In this document: positions 27,422-36,717 of the stretch, in pieces
Layout of the letters: every line of letters begins with the position of its first letter
How positions within the stretch are numbered: position 1 is the stretch's first letter
Assembly: GCF_001998885.1 (NCBI RefSeq)
Contig: NZ_CP019609.1
Span: forward strand, 2,096,001 to 2,160,000
Reading direction: 5' to 3'
From: Vagococcus penaei
GTDB lineage: Bacteria > Bacillota > Bacilli > Lactobacillales > Vagococcaceae
Length of the DNA: 64,000 bases
Made by a program: the position numbers and the translations under genes
The notes under the pieces: generated by a model
What the model was told of the DNA's origin: nothing
Database searches by the model: none
The model's input: only the letters and a program-made list of their open reading frames with translations

Positions 27422-28450
27422 ATGTTTAAAGAAAAAGTTAAAGTCGTTCAGTATGGTTGCGGTAAAATGTCGAAAGTTATCTTTAAATACTTATATGATC
27501 ATGGAGCTGAAGTAGTCGGTGCGATTGACAGTAATCCTGCGGTTGTAGGTCAAGATATCGGTGAATTTGCAGAGTTAGGCTTTAAGACAGGTGTGATTAT
27601 TTCTGATAATGCTGAGGCCGTTTTAAGTAGTTGTGATGCGGATGTTGCACTGGTAACTATTTTCAGTTACATGCCTGAAATGACACCTTTCTATGAGTTG
27701 TGTTTGAAACATGGGGTAAATGTTTTAACCACTTGTGAAGAAGCTATCTATCCATGGAATACTTCACCTGCACAAACAAATGCCTTAGATAAATTAGCTA
27801 AAGAAAATCATGCAACAATTATGGGAACTGGAATGCAAGATATTTATTGGATTAACATGCCTTGCTTAATGATGGCAGGCATGAACTCAATACGAAAAGT
27901 TAAAGGTGCAGTAAGTTACAATGTTGAAGATTACGGTTTGGCATTGGCTGAAGCGCATGGTTCTGGTTATGATTTAAAACGTTTTGAGAAAGAAATCGCG
28001 TCAGCAGAAAGTTTGCCTTCTTATATGTGGAATGCTGGAGAAGCTATTTGTTCTAAGATGGGTTGGACGATTCAATCAATTTCACAAAAAAGTGTACCAT
28101 TTGTACTAGATGAGGATGTGTATTCTGACACGTTAGGCCGTACGATTCCAGCGGGGGATGCTATTGGAATGTCAGCTGTTACAACGATTCAGACACATCA
28201 AGGTGTTGAAGTTGAAGTGGAATGTATTGGAAAAGTATATCGTGAGACAGATGGCGATATGTGCGATTGGGAGATTACTGGTGAACCAGATATGGTCTTC
28301 TCATTAGAAAAACCTGATACTGTTTCTCATACTTGTGCCACTTTAGTTAATCGAATTCCAACTATTTTAAAGGCACCATCTGGCTTTATTACAGCTGAAA
28401 AAGTTAGCAATATCAACTATTTATCTCATCCGATGCAGTTTTATAAATAA
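27422..28450 (+). CDS. NAD(P)-dependent dehydrogenase, dihydrodipicolinate reductase / diaminopentanoate dehydrogenase-like
   Basis: A 342-residue protein with an N-terminal Rossmann fold ([17 protein letters not shown], residues about 8-24; then VGAIDSNP). It resembles 2,4-diaminopentanoate dehydrogenase of ornithine fermentation and dihydrodipicolinate reductases. The usual companion genes for ornithine breakdown (ornithine aminomutase, OrtA/OrtB) are not in this window, so the substrate is uncertain. AGGAGG precedes the ATG. It is probably switched on by the divergent MerR regulator through the 27351-27381 promoter. Confidence 0.8.
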   Translation: MFKEKVKVVQYGCGKMSKVIFKYLYDHGAEVVGAIDSNPAVVGQDIGEFAELGFKTGVIISDNAEAVLSSCDADVALVTIFSYMPEMTPFYELCLKHGVNVLTTCEEAIYPWNTSPAQTNALDKLAKENHATIMGTGMQDIYWINMPCLMMAGMNSIRKVKGAVSYNVEDYGLALAEAHGSGYDLKRFEKEIASAESLPSYMWNAGEAICSKMGWTIQSISQKSVPFVLDEDVYSDTLGRTIPAGDAIGMSAVTTIQTHQGVEVEVECIGKVYRETDGDMCDWEITGEPDMVFSLEKPDTVSHTCATLVNRIPTILKAPSGFITAEKVSNINYLSHPMQFYK

Positions 28451-28479
28451 AAAAAACTCATTTTTCTTTAATTTAATGC

Positions 28480-28508
28480 TTGACTTAAATGAGAGAATCT
28501 TGTAAATT
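28480..28508 (+). promoter_or_regulatory. Promoter of the methionine T-box leader
   Basis: TTGACT at 28480-28485 and TAAATT at 28503-28508 with a 17-bp spacer, just upstream of the first T-box. Confidence 0.6.
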
Positions 28509-28514
28509 ATATTC

Positions 28515-28799
28515 AACACATAAATAGTTATATCCGTTGAAAAGAAAAGTAAACTTGGAACGCTTATTAGAGAGGCTCTGTCTTGGTGCAAAGAGCTAAG
28601 TGAGAAAAAGTTGAAAATGGTCTTAGAGGATAGTATATCGATAGGTAGGTATACTCAGAAGATTCCACTGTTAAAAGGAATACTGATACTAGTCAATTAA
28701 ACTAGTTGTCAGAGTTGAGGGAATTTATTTCCGAACAAAAGGTGGTAACGCGATACGTCGTCCTTTTACTAGTTTAGGCTAGTAAAGGGACTTTTTTGT
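28515..28799 (+). promoter_or_regulatory. First of two tandem T-box leaders (methionine)
   Basis: T-box sequence AAAAGGTGGTAACGCG at 28737-28752, an AGAGAGG stem I element near 28570 and a probable ATG specifier at 28617-28619 (context TTGAAAATGGTC). It ends in its own intrinsic terminator at 28760-28797. With the second element it forms a double tRNA-Met checkpoint before metN. Confidence 0.88.
28760..28797 (+). terminator. Terminator of the first methionine T-box
   Basis: Arms GTCCTTTTACTAG and CTAGTAAAGGGAC with a six-base loop, followed by TTTTTT. Confidence 0.9.
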
Positions 28800-28804
28800 C
28801 TTTA

Positions 28805-29107
28805 AAGTAGTTTAAATAGTCTAACGATGACCTGGTAAGTACTTTTTAATTATCTTCAACAGAGAACCTTGGTAGCTGAAAAAAGGTAAGATAAGAAAAT
28901 TGGAAAATGGCCAGCGAGTTACTTATCCCGAGCAACTTAGTTAGTTGTGAGGCGGTAACGGTCGCAACCGTTAATGTGCTAGAGTATGATGGTACTCGAA
29001 GAGGAGTGATAGGTAACTATTACTCAAAATTGAGGTGGTAACACGCAAAAGCGTCCTCAAGTAAACCCTGTTAGTAAAAATAGGGTTTACTTGAGGACGT
29101 TTTTTTA
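28805..29107 (+). promoter_or_regulatory. Second tandem T-box leader (methionine)
   Basis: T-box sequence TGAGGTGGTAACACG at 29031-29045, an AGAGAACC element near 28861 and a probable ATG specifier at 28907-28909 (context TGGAAAATGGCC, nearly the same as in the first element). Its terminator is at 29052-29107, 22 bp before metN. Confidence 0.88.
29052..29107 (+). terminator. Terminator of the second methionine T-box
   Basis: An 18-bp stem beginning CGTCCTCAAGTAAACCCT, a loop of about 12 bases, then a run of at least six T. Confidence 0.92.
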
Positions 29108-29129
29108 TTTTACTAAAGGAGGAATTTAC

Positions 29130-30209
29130 ATGATTGAATTAAAGAATATATCGGTTACGTTTCAACAAGATAACCTAAATGTTCAAGCGGTAAAAGAAGT
29201 TAATTTGACTATTCGTCAGCGTGAAATTTTTGGGATCGTTGGTTACTCAGGTGCTGGAAAAAGTACCTTAGTGCGCGTGATAAATTTATTACAACGACCC
29301 ACTCAGGGGAACGTATTAATCAACGGTATCGATTTAACAACTTTATCAGCGAAGGAATTACGTCAAGAACGAAAAAAGATTGGCATGATTTTTCAGCAAT
29401 TTAATTTAATGACTCGTCGAACTGTTTATGACAATGTTGACTTTTCATTAAAGTATACAGGCAAATCAAAAAGTGCACGACAACAGAGAGTCTTGGAACT
29501 ATTAGACTTAGTTGGGTTGGTCGACAAACAAGCGGCCTATCCGCATCAATTATCTGGTGGTCAAAAACAACGTGTTGCCATCGCACGAGCCTTGGCCAAT
29601 GACCCCGATATTTTACTATGTGATGAAGCGACGAGTGCACTAGACCCTAAGACTACACGACAAATTCTTGAGTTATTAAAAAAATTAAATAGACAATTGC
29701 AACTGACGGTTGTGTTGATTACACATGAAATGCAAATTGTGAAAGATATTTGTGACCGTGTAGCAGTCATGGAAAATGGCCAAGTTGTGGAACAAGGAAA
29801 TTGCCTAGATATTTTTAGTCATCCAGAAGCAAGTTTGACTCAAGAGTTTATTCGGGCGACAACGCATGTTGATTACGCTTTGGAACAGATTTTGACTCAA
29901 GAACGATTTAAAGAATTAGGTGAGCAAGAGTGGTTAGTGGAACTAGCTTATGTTGGTGAACAGACCAATGATCCATTAATTGCGCAACTTTACAGTAAAT
30001 TTCAAGTGACGACGAGTATTTTATATGGAAATGTTGACATTATTCAGCAGACACCTATTGGTAGTTTGATTGTTTTATTATCAGGTGTCAAAAAACAGCG
30101 TGAAAAAGCATTGAACTATCTAGCGGAACAAGCCGTATCGGTCAACCGTTTGAATAGCCACCAATCAGAGACAATAAAACCGTTAAAAATAGTTGAAGGG
30201 GGTATATAG
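29130..30209 (+). CDS. metN: Methionine ABC transporter ATPase MetN
   Basis: A 359-residue ATPase of the methionine uptake transporter. Walker A is GYSGAGKST, the signature LSGGQKQR and Walker B ILLCDEATSALD. Residues about 270-350 form the C-terminal NIL domain, which in MetN binds methionine and inhibits transport. The ATG at 29130 has AAAGGAGG upstream; an earlier in-frame start lies in the T-box terminator. It is followed without a gap by metI. Confidence 0.96.
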   Translation: MIELKNISVTFQQDNLNVQAVKEVNLTIRQREIFGIVGYSGAGKSTLVRVINLLQRPTQGNVLINGIDLTTLSAKELRQERKKIGMIFQQFNLMTRRTVYDNVDFSLKYTGKSKSARQQRVLELLDLVGLVDKQAAYPHQLSGGQKQRVAIARALANDPDILLCDEATSALDPKTTRQILELLKKLNRQLQLTVVLITHEMQIVKDICDRVAVMENGQVVEQGNCLDIFSHPEASLTQEFIRATTHVDYALEQILTQERFKELGEQEWLVELAYVGEQTNDPLIAQLYSKFQVTTSILYGNVDIIQQTPIGSLIVLLSGVKKQREKALNYLAEQAVSVNRLNSHQSETIKPLKIVEGGI

Positions 30210-30890
30210 ATGATGATATTAATTGAAAAATATTTACCCAACGTGAGTCAAATTCCAGAAGAGTTTATCATTGCAACCAAGCAAACCTTATTTATGACAT
30301 TTTGGACTGCCATCATTGCGGGTATTTTAGGAATTATTTTAGGTGTAGTTTTAATTGTCACACGTCCAAAGGGCTTGCTTGAGCAACCAATTCTTTACCA
30401 TGTTTTAGATAAAGGCATTAACATTTGTCGTGCGATTCCATTTATCATTATGTTGACGTTACTTGCAGTCGTGACACGTTTTATTGTCGGAACAACGATT
30501 GGCGAGGTAGCAGCTTTAGTCCCTTTAGTTGCAGGAGTTGTTCCTTTTTTTGCTCGGCAAATTGAAAATGCCCTCTTAGAAATTGATCCAGGTGTTGTCG
30601 AATCGGCTCAAGCCATGGGAACTAGTCCATTGGGAATTATTTTTAGAGTGTATCTTAATGAAGGCTTACCAGCAATTGTTCGTGTATCGGCTTTGACAGT
30701 TATTAATTTGATTGGGTTAACTGCAATGGCAGGAGCTGTCGGAGCAGGTGGCTTGGGCAATCTAGCTATTTCTAGGGGCTTCAATCGTTTTCAAACTGAT
30801 GTTACGGTGGTAGCAACACTGTTAGTGTTAATTTTAGTATTTATTAGTCAATCAATTAGTCAAGTCATCATCAAAAAAATTAGTCATTAA
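30210..30890 (+). CDS. metI: Methionine ABC transporter permease MetI
   Basis: A 226-residue membrane permease with about five helices and the coupling-loop signature ALLEIDPGVVESAQAMG. GGGGG sits seven bases before the ATG, within the end of metN. It forms the membrane channel with MetN and MetQ. Confidence 0.96.
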   Translation: MMILIEKYLPNVSQIPEEFIIATKQTLFMTFWTAIIAGILGIILGVVLIVTRPKGLLEQPILYHVLDKGINICRAIPFIIMLTLLAVVTRFIVGTTIGEVAALVPLVAGVVPFFARQIENALLEIDPGVVESAQAMGTSPLGIIFRVYLNEGLPAIVRVSALTVINLIGLTAMAGAVGAGGLGNLAISRGFNRFQTDVTVVATLLVLILVFISQSISQVIIKKISH

Positions 30891-30908
30891 TGAAGGGGAG
30901 TTAACAAT

Positions 30909-31760
30909 ATGAAAAAAATTATCTTAGCAGCATTAGTTGGTGTTTCTTTATTAGCAACTGTCACAGGTTGTGGTCAATCGGAGGCATCAGATAAGAAAAA
31001 TAAGGAGCAAACAAAATCAACAACGGTTAAACTAGGTGTTGTTGGATCAGATACAGATGTCTGGGATGATGTGAAAAGTCGTTTGGAAGATAAGGGGATT
31101 AAGTTAGAATATGTGACATTTTCTGATTATAACCAGCCAAATCAAGCTTTAGCAGACGGCTCAATTGATATGAATGCATTCCAACATCAATTCTTTCTCG
31201 ATAAATTTAATGAAGAGCATCAAACCTCGCTAGTATCGATTGGTAACACAGTCAATGCGCCATTGGGCTTGTATTCTAATAAGCTTAGAGACATTAAAGA
31301 CCTAAAAAATGGTGCTAAGGTAGCAATTCCAAATGATGTAACCAATGGTGGTCGAGCTCTATTATTATTACAAGAAGCCGGATTAATCAAAGTCAACTCA
31401 GATAAAGGGCAAACACCAACTGTTGGGGATATTACCGAAAATAAGTTAAAGTTAGCTATTTCTGAACTAGATGCCTCTCAAACAGCTAGATCGCTAGCCG
31501 ATGTTGACTTAGCAGCTATTAATAGTGGTGTTGCTGTTGATGCAGGTTTTGTACCTACTAAGGATGCTATTTTCTTAGAACCGATTAATGACAAAGTTAA
31601 ACCATACGTCAATATTATCGTGGTCCGTGATGAAGACAAAGATAATAAAGTTTATCAAAAAATTGTTTCGGAGTATCAAACAGATCAAACAAAAAAAATT
31701 ATTGAAGAAACGTCTAAAGGCTCAAGCATTCCTGCTTGGGACACATTTGGGAAAAAATAA
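30909..31760 (+). CDS. metQ: Methionine-binding lipoprotein MetQ
   Basis: A 283-residue lipoprotein. The signal peptide ends at lipobox VTGC (Cys at about 21), followed by a charged linker and a NlpA/MetQ binding domain with VKLGVVGSDTDVWDDV and DGSIDMNAFQHQFFL. It delivers methionine to MetN-MetI. GGGGAG precedes the ATG. Confidence 0.96.
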   Translation: MKKIILAALVGVSLLATVTGCGQSEASDKKNKEQTKSTTVKLGVVGSDTDVWDDVKSRLEDKGIKLEYVTFSDYNQPNQALADGSIDMNAFQHQFFLDKFNEEHQTSLVSIGNTVNAPLGLYSNKLRDIKDLKNGAKVAIPNDVTNGGRALLLLQEAGLIKVNSDKGQTPTVGDITENKLKLAISELDASQTARSLADVDLAAINSGVAVDAGFVPTKDAIFLEPINDKVKPYVNIIVVRDEDKDNKVYQKIVSEYQTDQTKKIIEETSKGSSIPAWDTFGKK

Positions 31761-31775
31761 AGGAGTGACCAAATT

Positions 31776-33011
31776 ATGTCAAATCAAACTAGTAATCAAG
31801 TAACGTTCACAAAAGAAAATGCCTACAATACAATAACAACATTTATTGAGCAACAATTACCAATCTATCAAGAATTAGCATTAGATATTCACAATCATCC
31901 AGAAGTTAGCAACTATGAATTTTACTCATCCGACGTCTTAGTTAATCAGTTGAAGAAAGAAGGGTTTAAAGTCGTTAAAGATGTTGCTGGACATCGAACA
32001 GGATTTGATGCGAGGTATGTATCAGACAAAACAGGACCTGTAATTTGTTTTTTAGCAGAGTATGATGCCTTACCTGGAATCGGTCACGCATGTGGACACA
32101 ATTTATTTGGTACGTATTCAGTCTTAGCAGCTAGTGCCTTAAAGGAGCTAGTTAAAAATGTAGGTGGAGAAGTTAGAGTTTATGGTACACCTGGTGAAGA
32201 AGGGGGAGAAAATGGTTCAGCTAAAGGCAGTTTTGTCCGTGAAGGCTTTTTTAAAGATGTTGATATTGCTTTGTGTGCCCATCCAGCTTATAAATATGGT
32301 CGCACAACAAGTACCTTGGCGAATGCTCCAGTAGATATAAAATTTTATGGCAAAGCCTCACATGCGGCGGCGGCTCCTGAAAAAGGTATTAGTGCATTAG
32401 AAGCATTAATTCAGACGTTTAACGGAATTAACGGGCTACGTTTATACTTACCGAAAGATGTTAATATTCATGGAATCATTACAGATGGTGGTGTAGCAGC
32501 AAATGTGATTCCAGAGTTTGCCTCAGGTCGATTTTATTTACGAGCGAACAATCGAACGACTTTATCTGAGGTTTATAAAAAAGTCGAACAGGTTGTTGAA
32601 GGTGCAGCTTTAGCGACTGGTGCAACTTATGAGTTTGGTTTGTTTCAAAATGCGGTAGATGAAACAGTGATAACACCAGAGTTTGATGAAGTATTTTTAA
32701 CGCATACAAAAGATTTGGCTATTCCTTTAGAAGAAATTAATGTCTCTTTCCAAACAAGTTTAGGCTCGTCTGATGTTGGTAATGTGAGTCAAGTTATTCC
32801 AACGATTCAGCCAACGGTATCAATTGCTGATACTTATATTGCAGGTCATTCAGAAGAGTTTAAAGCAGCAGCAAAAAGTGAAAAAGGGCTAGCTTCCATT
32901 GCAATTGCGGCAGAGCTACTTGCACGGACGGCTTACGATATTTTAGTAGATGCTAATCTTTTAGCGACAATCAAAGAGTCCCATCAAAATAAACTGCTTG
33001 CAGGACAGTAA
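31776..33011 (+). CDS. M20-family metal-dependent amidohydrolase
   Basis: A 411-residue enzyme of the M20 peptidase/aminoacylase group, nearest to AbgB/p-aminobenzoyl-glutamate hydrolase-like members. Metal-ligand motifs are AEYDALPGIGHACGHN, GTPGEEGGENG and ALCAHPA. It is the last gene of the metNIQ operon, 15 bp after metQ, with AAGGAG upstream of the ATG. It may release methionine from an N-acylated or peptide form taken up by the transporter; that is inference from context. Confidence 0.88.
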   Translation: MSNQTSNQVTFTKENAYNTITTFIEQQLPIYQELALDIHNHPEVSNYEFYSSDVLVNQLKKEGFKVVKDVAGHRTGFDARYVSDKTGPVICFLAEYDALPGIGHACGHNLFGTYSVLAASALKELVKNVGGEVRVYGTPGEEGGENGSAKGSFVREGFFKDVDIALCAHPAYKYGRTTSTLANAPVDIKFYGKASHAAAAPEKGISALEALIQTFNGINGLRLYLPKDVNIHGIITDGGVAANVIPEFASGRFYLRANNRTTLSEVYKKVEQVVEGAALATGATYEFGLFQNAVDETVITPEFDEVFLTHTKDLAIPLEEINVSFQTSLGSSDVGNVSQVIPTIQPTVSIADTYIAGHSEEFKAAAKSEKGLASIAIAAELLARTAYDILVDANLLATIKESHQNKLLAGQ

Positions 33012-33013
33012 AA

Positions 33014-33046
33014 AAATAAGCCGACACAATTATGTCGGCTTATTTC
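33014..33046. terminator. Bidirectional terminator
   Basis: Arms AATAAGCCGACA and TGTCGGCTTATT between the convergent amidohydrolase and regulator genes, flanked by A and T runs. Confidence 0.85.
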
Positions 33047-33822
33047 TATTGTAAGGCAAATAGCATATCAGGTGGAGTCATTCGACCTTGGAACGTTTTG
33101 CGATAAAGTTTTGGGGTAAGGCCGGTCTCTTTTTTGAAAATGCGACTAAAGTAAGCAGGGTCAATGTAACCAACTTCTTCAGAAACATTCGCAATTGGTG
33201 TATCAGTTGTTGATAACAATTTTTTCGCTTGTTCGATGCGATACAATGTTAAATATTCTGTGACAGTCATGCGGGTTGCTTCTTTGAACAAACGACTAAC
33301 ATAGCTTCGATGTAGATGCGAAAATTCAGCTAAGGTATCGAGTGAAATTTGGTCACGATAATTTTGATGAATATAAAGCATCATTTGATTGGATTGCTCT
33401 TTCTTTGTATCTGTAATTGGCGTGTCTGTTTCACTAAGCAGAGACACTTGATTGAGTGATAAAATAGCGCGATGAATACTTTGTTGAACTTCAATTTTTT
33501 TTAAAGGACTGATTAAATAGTCAATCGCACCACAACGTAACGATTTATGCAAATGTGCAAAATTTTCTTCATCATCGATCAAAATAGTACGGACATTGGG
33601 TTGCTCTCTCAGGACTTGCGTCTTAACCTTAAAGGCATTTGGCATTGCACTAGAAACATCTAAAATAAGTAAGTTGATGTCATGTTTTTTAGAAATGTCT
33701 AAAACATCTTGAGAAGTAAAAGCATCAGGTAATAGTTGGATATTAAAAAAATCTTGATTAATAATTTTTTTCAAAAAGAGTCGTTCCTTTGAATTTGGGG
33801 TAGCAATCAAAACAAAGCACAT
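33046..33822 (-). CDS. AraC-family regulator with degenerate receiver domain
   Basis: A 258-residue protein. Residues 1-120 have the fold pattern of a response-regulator receiver, and residues about 150-250 form an AraC-type double helix-turn-helix (LAEFSHLHRSYVSRLFKEA and VSEEVGYIDPAYFSRIFKK). The receiver keeps an Asp in LLILDVSS. However, the acidic pair normally near the N-terminus is replaced by AT in VLIATPNS, and the Lys of the usual KP motif is absent (DYLISPLKK). It is therefore probably not controlled by ordinary phosphorylation. No kinase gene is adjacent. It is divergent from the aldehyde dehydrogenase at 34060, a plausible target. Confidence 0.85.
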   Translation of the reverse strand: MCFVLIATPNSKERLFLKKIINQDFFNIQLLPDAFTSQDVLDISKKHDINLLILDVSSAMPNAFKVKTQVLREQPNVRTILIDDEENFAHLHKSLRCGAIDYLISPLKKIEVQQSIHRAILSLNQVSLLSETDTPITDTKKEQSNQMMLYIHQNYRDQISLDTLAEFSHLHRSYVSRLFKEATRMTVTEYLTLYRIEQAKKLLSTTDTPIANVSEEVGYIDPAYFSRIFKKETGLTPKLYRKTFQGRMTPPDMLFALQ

Positions 33823-34059
33823 AATAATTCCTCCTTGGACAACTTTTATTGGTTTAGTATACCATAATTAACACAAATTTGTCTTTGTGAAAGTGTCATC
33901 TCTAATCATTGATTTAATAATCTTTCTATTTGTGAAGTAGTTACTAAATCACGTTAAAAAATTCCTTTTTTAGTCGCCAATAGTCCTAAAATAAAACGCT
34001 TACTTCACTGTATGATATGAGTATAAATTAAATCAAACACATCCAAGGGGGAACCAATT

Positions 34060-35415
34060 ATGTTAATGAATTTTGAAGTAAAAACAGATGAGCGCCAAGA
34101 AGTTGAACAATTAATTGAAAACGCAGTGATTGCACAGAAAGAGTATGCGAACTTTACGCAAGAGCAAGTTGATGCAATTGTGACAGCAGTTGCTGAAGCA
34201 TTAACGCATAAATCAGTTGAATTAGCAAAATTAGCACATGACGAAACTGGATTTGGTAACGTAACAGATAAAACAACTAAAAACTTATTTGCTAGTGAAA
34301 CACTCTACCATAGTATTAAAGATGTTAAAACTGTTGGGATTATTGAAGAAGATGATGTCAATAAATTATTGAAGGTTGCAATCCCAATGGGAGTAGTTGC
34401 TGCATTGATTCCATCAACAAACCCAACGTCAACAACTATCTTTAAATCATTATTAGCGCTAAAAACACGTAATGCCGTTATTTTATCACCACATCCGAAA
34501 GCGTTAAATGCAATTATGACAACTGTAGATTACATTAATCAAGCAGCTGAAGCCGCAGGAGCACCAAAAGGATTAGTTCAAGTGATTTCTGAGCCAAGTT
34601 TAGAAGGAACTCAAGCATTGATGGCTAGCCGTCAAACAGCCTTAATTTTAGCAACAGGTGGCGAAGGTATGGTTCGTGCAGCTTATTCTTCAGGTAACCC
34701 AGCAATCGGTGTAGGACCTGGTAATACACCAGTTATGATTGAAAAATCAGCAAATATCGAATTAGCAGTTGAGCGTATTATTGAAAGTAAAACATTTGAT
34801 TTTGGTACAATTTGTGCTTCAGAACAAGCCTTAGTTGTTGAAGAAGCAGTTAAAGAAGAAGTCGTTAATGCATTAAAAGAGCGTCATGTTTACTTTATGA
34901 ATGAAGTAGAATCAGAAAAAGTTGGCGCATTTATTATGCGTGAAAATGGAACAATGAATCCTGAAATCGTTGGTAAAAAAGCAACTGAAATTGCTCGTAT
35001 GAGTGGCATTGACGTACCAAAAGAAACGGTTATTTTAATCAGTGAGCAAACAGAAATTAGCAAAGAAAATCCTTATTCACGTGAAAAATTATCACCAATC
35101 TTAGCAATGTTCACAGTGGCAGACTGGGCAGAAGGTGTTGCAACATGCCGTGAGTTATTATTAAACGAAGGTGCTGGCCATACTGCAATGGTACACACTG
35201 AAAATGATGAGTTAGTTAAAGAATTTGGTTTAGCGATTCCAGCGTCACGTATCTTAGTTAACACATTAGCGGCTTTAGGAGCAATTGGTGGAACAACTAA
35301 CTTAAATCCATCATTAACTCTTGGCTGTGGTGCAGTTGGCGGTAGTAGTTTATCTGAAAACGTCCATGTGGCTCAATTGTTAAATACAAACTACGTTGCA
35401 TACGGAACAAAATAA
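34060..35415 (+). CDS. Acylating aldehyde dehydrogenase (acetaldehyde dehydrogenase-like)
   Basis: A 451-residue stand-alone enzyme resembling the N-terminal half of AdhE, EutE and sulfoacetaldehyde dehydrogenases. The catalytic Cys252 lies in FGTICASEQ; the nucleotide-binding region includes STNPTSTTIFKSLLAL and AIGVGPGNTPV. It would interconvert an aldehyde with its acyl-CoA using NAD(P). It lacks the alcohol dehydrogenase domain of AdhE. GGGGG sits eight bases before the ATG. Monocistronic, with a terminator after it; the exact substrate cannot be told. Confidence 0.9.
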   Translation: MLMNFEVKTDERQEVEQLIENAVIAQKEYANFTQEQVDAIVTAVAEALTHKSVELAKLAHDETGFGNVTDKTTKNLFASETLYHSIKDVKTVGIIEEDDVNKLLKVAIPMGVVAALIPSTNPTSTTIFKSLLALKTRNAVILSPHPKALNAIMTTVDYINQAAEAAGAPKGLVQVISEPSLEGTQALMASRQTALILATGGEGMVRAAYSSGNPAIGVGPGNTPVMIEKSANIELAVERIIESKTFDFGTICASEQALVVEEAVKEEVVNALKERHVYFMNEVESEKVGAFIMRENGTMNPEIVGKKATEIARMSGIDVPKETVILISEQTEISKENPYSREKLSPILAMFTVADWAEGVATCRELLLNEGAGHTAMVHTENDELVKEFGLAIPASRILVNTLAALGAIGGTTNLNPSLTLGCGAVGGSSLSENVHVAQLLNTNYVAYGTK

Positions 35416-35492
35416 TTATTACTTTGCCTTTCAATAATTAGTCGTGTCTGTCATAAAAGAAACAATCCTTTACAACTAAAAATGAAAAAAAT

Positions 35493-35532
35493 AAGCCTAA
35501 AACTCAATTAGCCATGAGTTTTAGGCTTTTAA
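35493..35532 (+). terminator. Terminator after the aldehyde dehydrogenase gene
   Basis: Arms AAGCCTAAAACTCA and TGAGTTTTAGGCTT with an eight-base loop, followed by TTAAT. Confidence 0.9.
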
Positions 35533-35622
35533 TGTGTATAATATATGTTTATAAGTTGTTGATTTAAAAATATGTCTAAGTATGATAAGATGTATAGTGT
35601 TTTTGTAAGGAGAATTATTAAA

Positions 35623-36717
35623 GTGAAACGTAAAGAGAAGAAACACAAAGAAAAAGAATATGGTGTCATTGACTTTAGACCAATGACTGTAAAAGAACGT
35701 TGGGAAGTCTATGCTAAATTAACTAAGCCACAACGAGAAGTCTTAGATTGTCATCGCAAATTTCTTATTCGTTCAGAATTTATTCAAAATAGTTATTTAC
35801 AAGCATCAGACTGGGAGTTTATTGATCTTACAATTGATGAAAATTATCCAGAAAAGCATGCAAAAGAGCTGTATTGTCAATGTGGACGCCGGCTAAAGTA
35901 TCAATATAGTATTCGTTCTAAAAAATCTAGACAAGTTATTTTACTAGGTAGTCAGCATTTCCGTGACCATTTGAATTTACCACACCATGTGGCAAATGAA
36001 ATCGTGAAAAAAATTAATAATGTCGACGTAGCACTAGATGAGATTTTATGGTTGAAAAGGCAAGGGCAAGAATTCCCTACTGATAAGTGGGAGACCTATC
36101 AACAATTACTGTTCTTAAATCAGTATAGCAAGGTTATCTGTTCGGTTAATACACCATTTACTCAACGCTTATTAGCTTTTAAAGAGGCTGATTTACCAAT
36201 TTATGAGGTTGATTATCAGCACTTAATGGCTGAGATTAATCGTTTACAACAAGAACCTAATCCTGAAAGAAGACGCTACATCACAGATGAAAATTTTGAG
36301 CGGTTTAAACAAACCTTACCGTTAGAATTAGAGCGGGATATTTTGTTTTCACAAACTAGTATTTGGGCTAAACAAATCCAACAAAGAATGAAGAATTATA
36401 ATGATACACCTAAGATGCCTGAAAGTTATTTTAAAGAACTGCACCACTTATTTAATGAAATAGATAGTAATTTGGAGAAAAAAATTATGCTTTTTGCCAA
36501 TCGTGGAGTGGGTAAATGGATTCAGTTAAGTGTTTACGAACATATGCTAAAAATTTATCAACAGTATGGTTATGGAGTAGATTTTTTAGCGTTTATTCAT
36601 CCCTTTATGCGAGAAGGATTGGCTCCATATATAAAAAATCATCAAGCAACCGACGGCAAAGCCAATCAAGTAATTATAAAAAAAATAATTCTTCAAGTAA
36701 CCAATTACCACAGATAA
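35623..36717 (+). CDS. Unidentified protein, probably cut short by a frameshift
   Basis: A 364-residue frame starting at GTG 35623 (AAGGAG ten bases upstream; an in-frame ATG at 35572 lacks a site). I do not recognise the family. Visible features are a very basic N-terminus (KRKEKKHKEKE), a CQCGRRLKYQY motif near residue 85 that may bind a metal, and a long helical remainder. Near the end a run of eight A (36678-36685) precedes a stop after an unnatural tail. Reading on with one extra A gives about 57 further sensible residues ending two bases before the next gene. The true product is likely about 410 residues. Confidence 0.7.
   Translation: MKRKEKKHKEKEYGVIDFRPMTVKERWEVYAKLTKPQREVLDCHRKFLIRSEFIQNSYLQASDWEFIDLTIDENYPEKHAKELYCQCGRRLKYQYSIRSKKSRQVILLGSQHFRDHLNLPHHVANEIVKKINNVDVALDEILWLKRQGQEFPTDKWETYQQLLFLNQYSKVICSVNTPFTQRLLAFKEADLPIYEVDYQHLMAEINRLQQEPNPERRRYITDENFERFKQTLPLELERDILFSQTSIWAKQIQQRMKNYNDTPKMPESYFKELHHLFNEIDSNLEKKIMLFANRGVGKWIQLSVYEHMLKIYQQYGYGVDFLAFIHPFMREGLAPYIKNHQATDGKANQVIIKKIILQVTNYHR

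Noticed and set aside
33985-34008. cre upstream of the acylating aldehyde dehydrogenase
   Set aside because: The sequence around AAAACGCTTAC has two mismatches at constrained positions.
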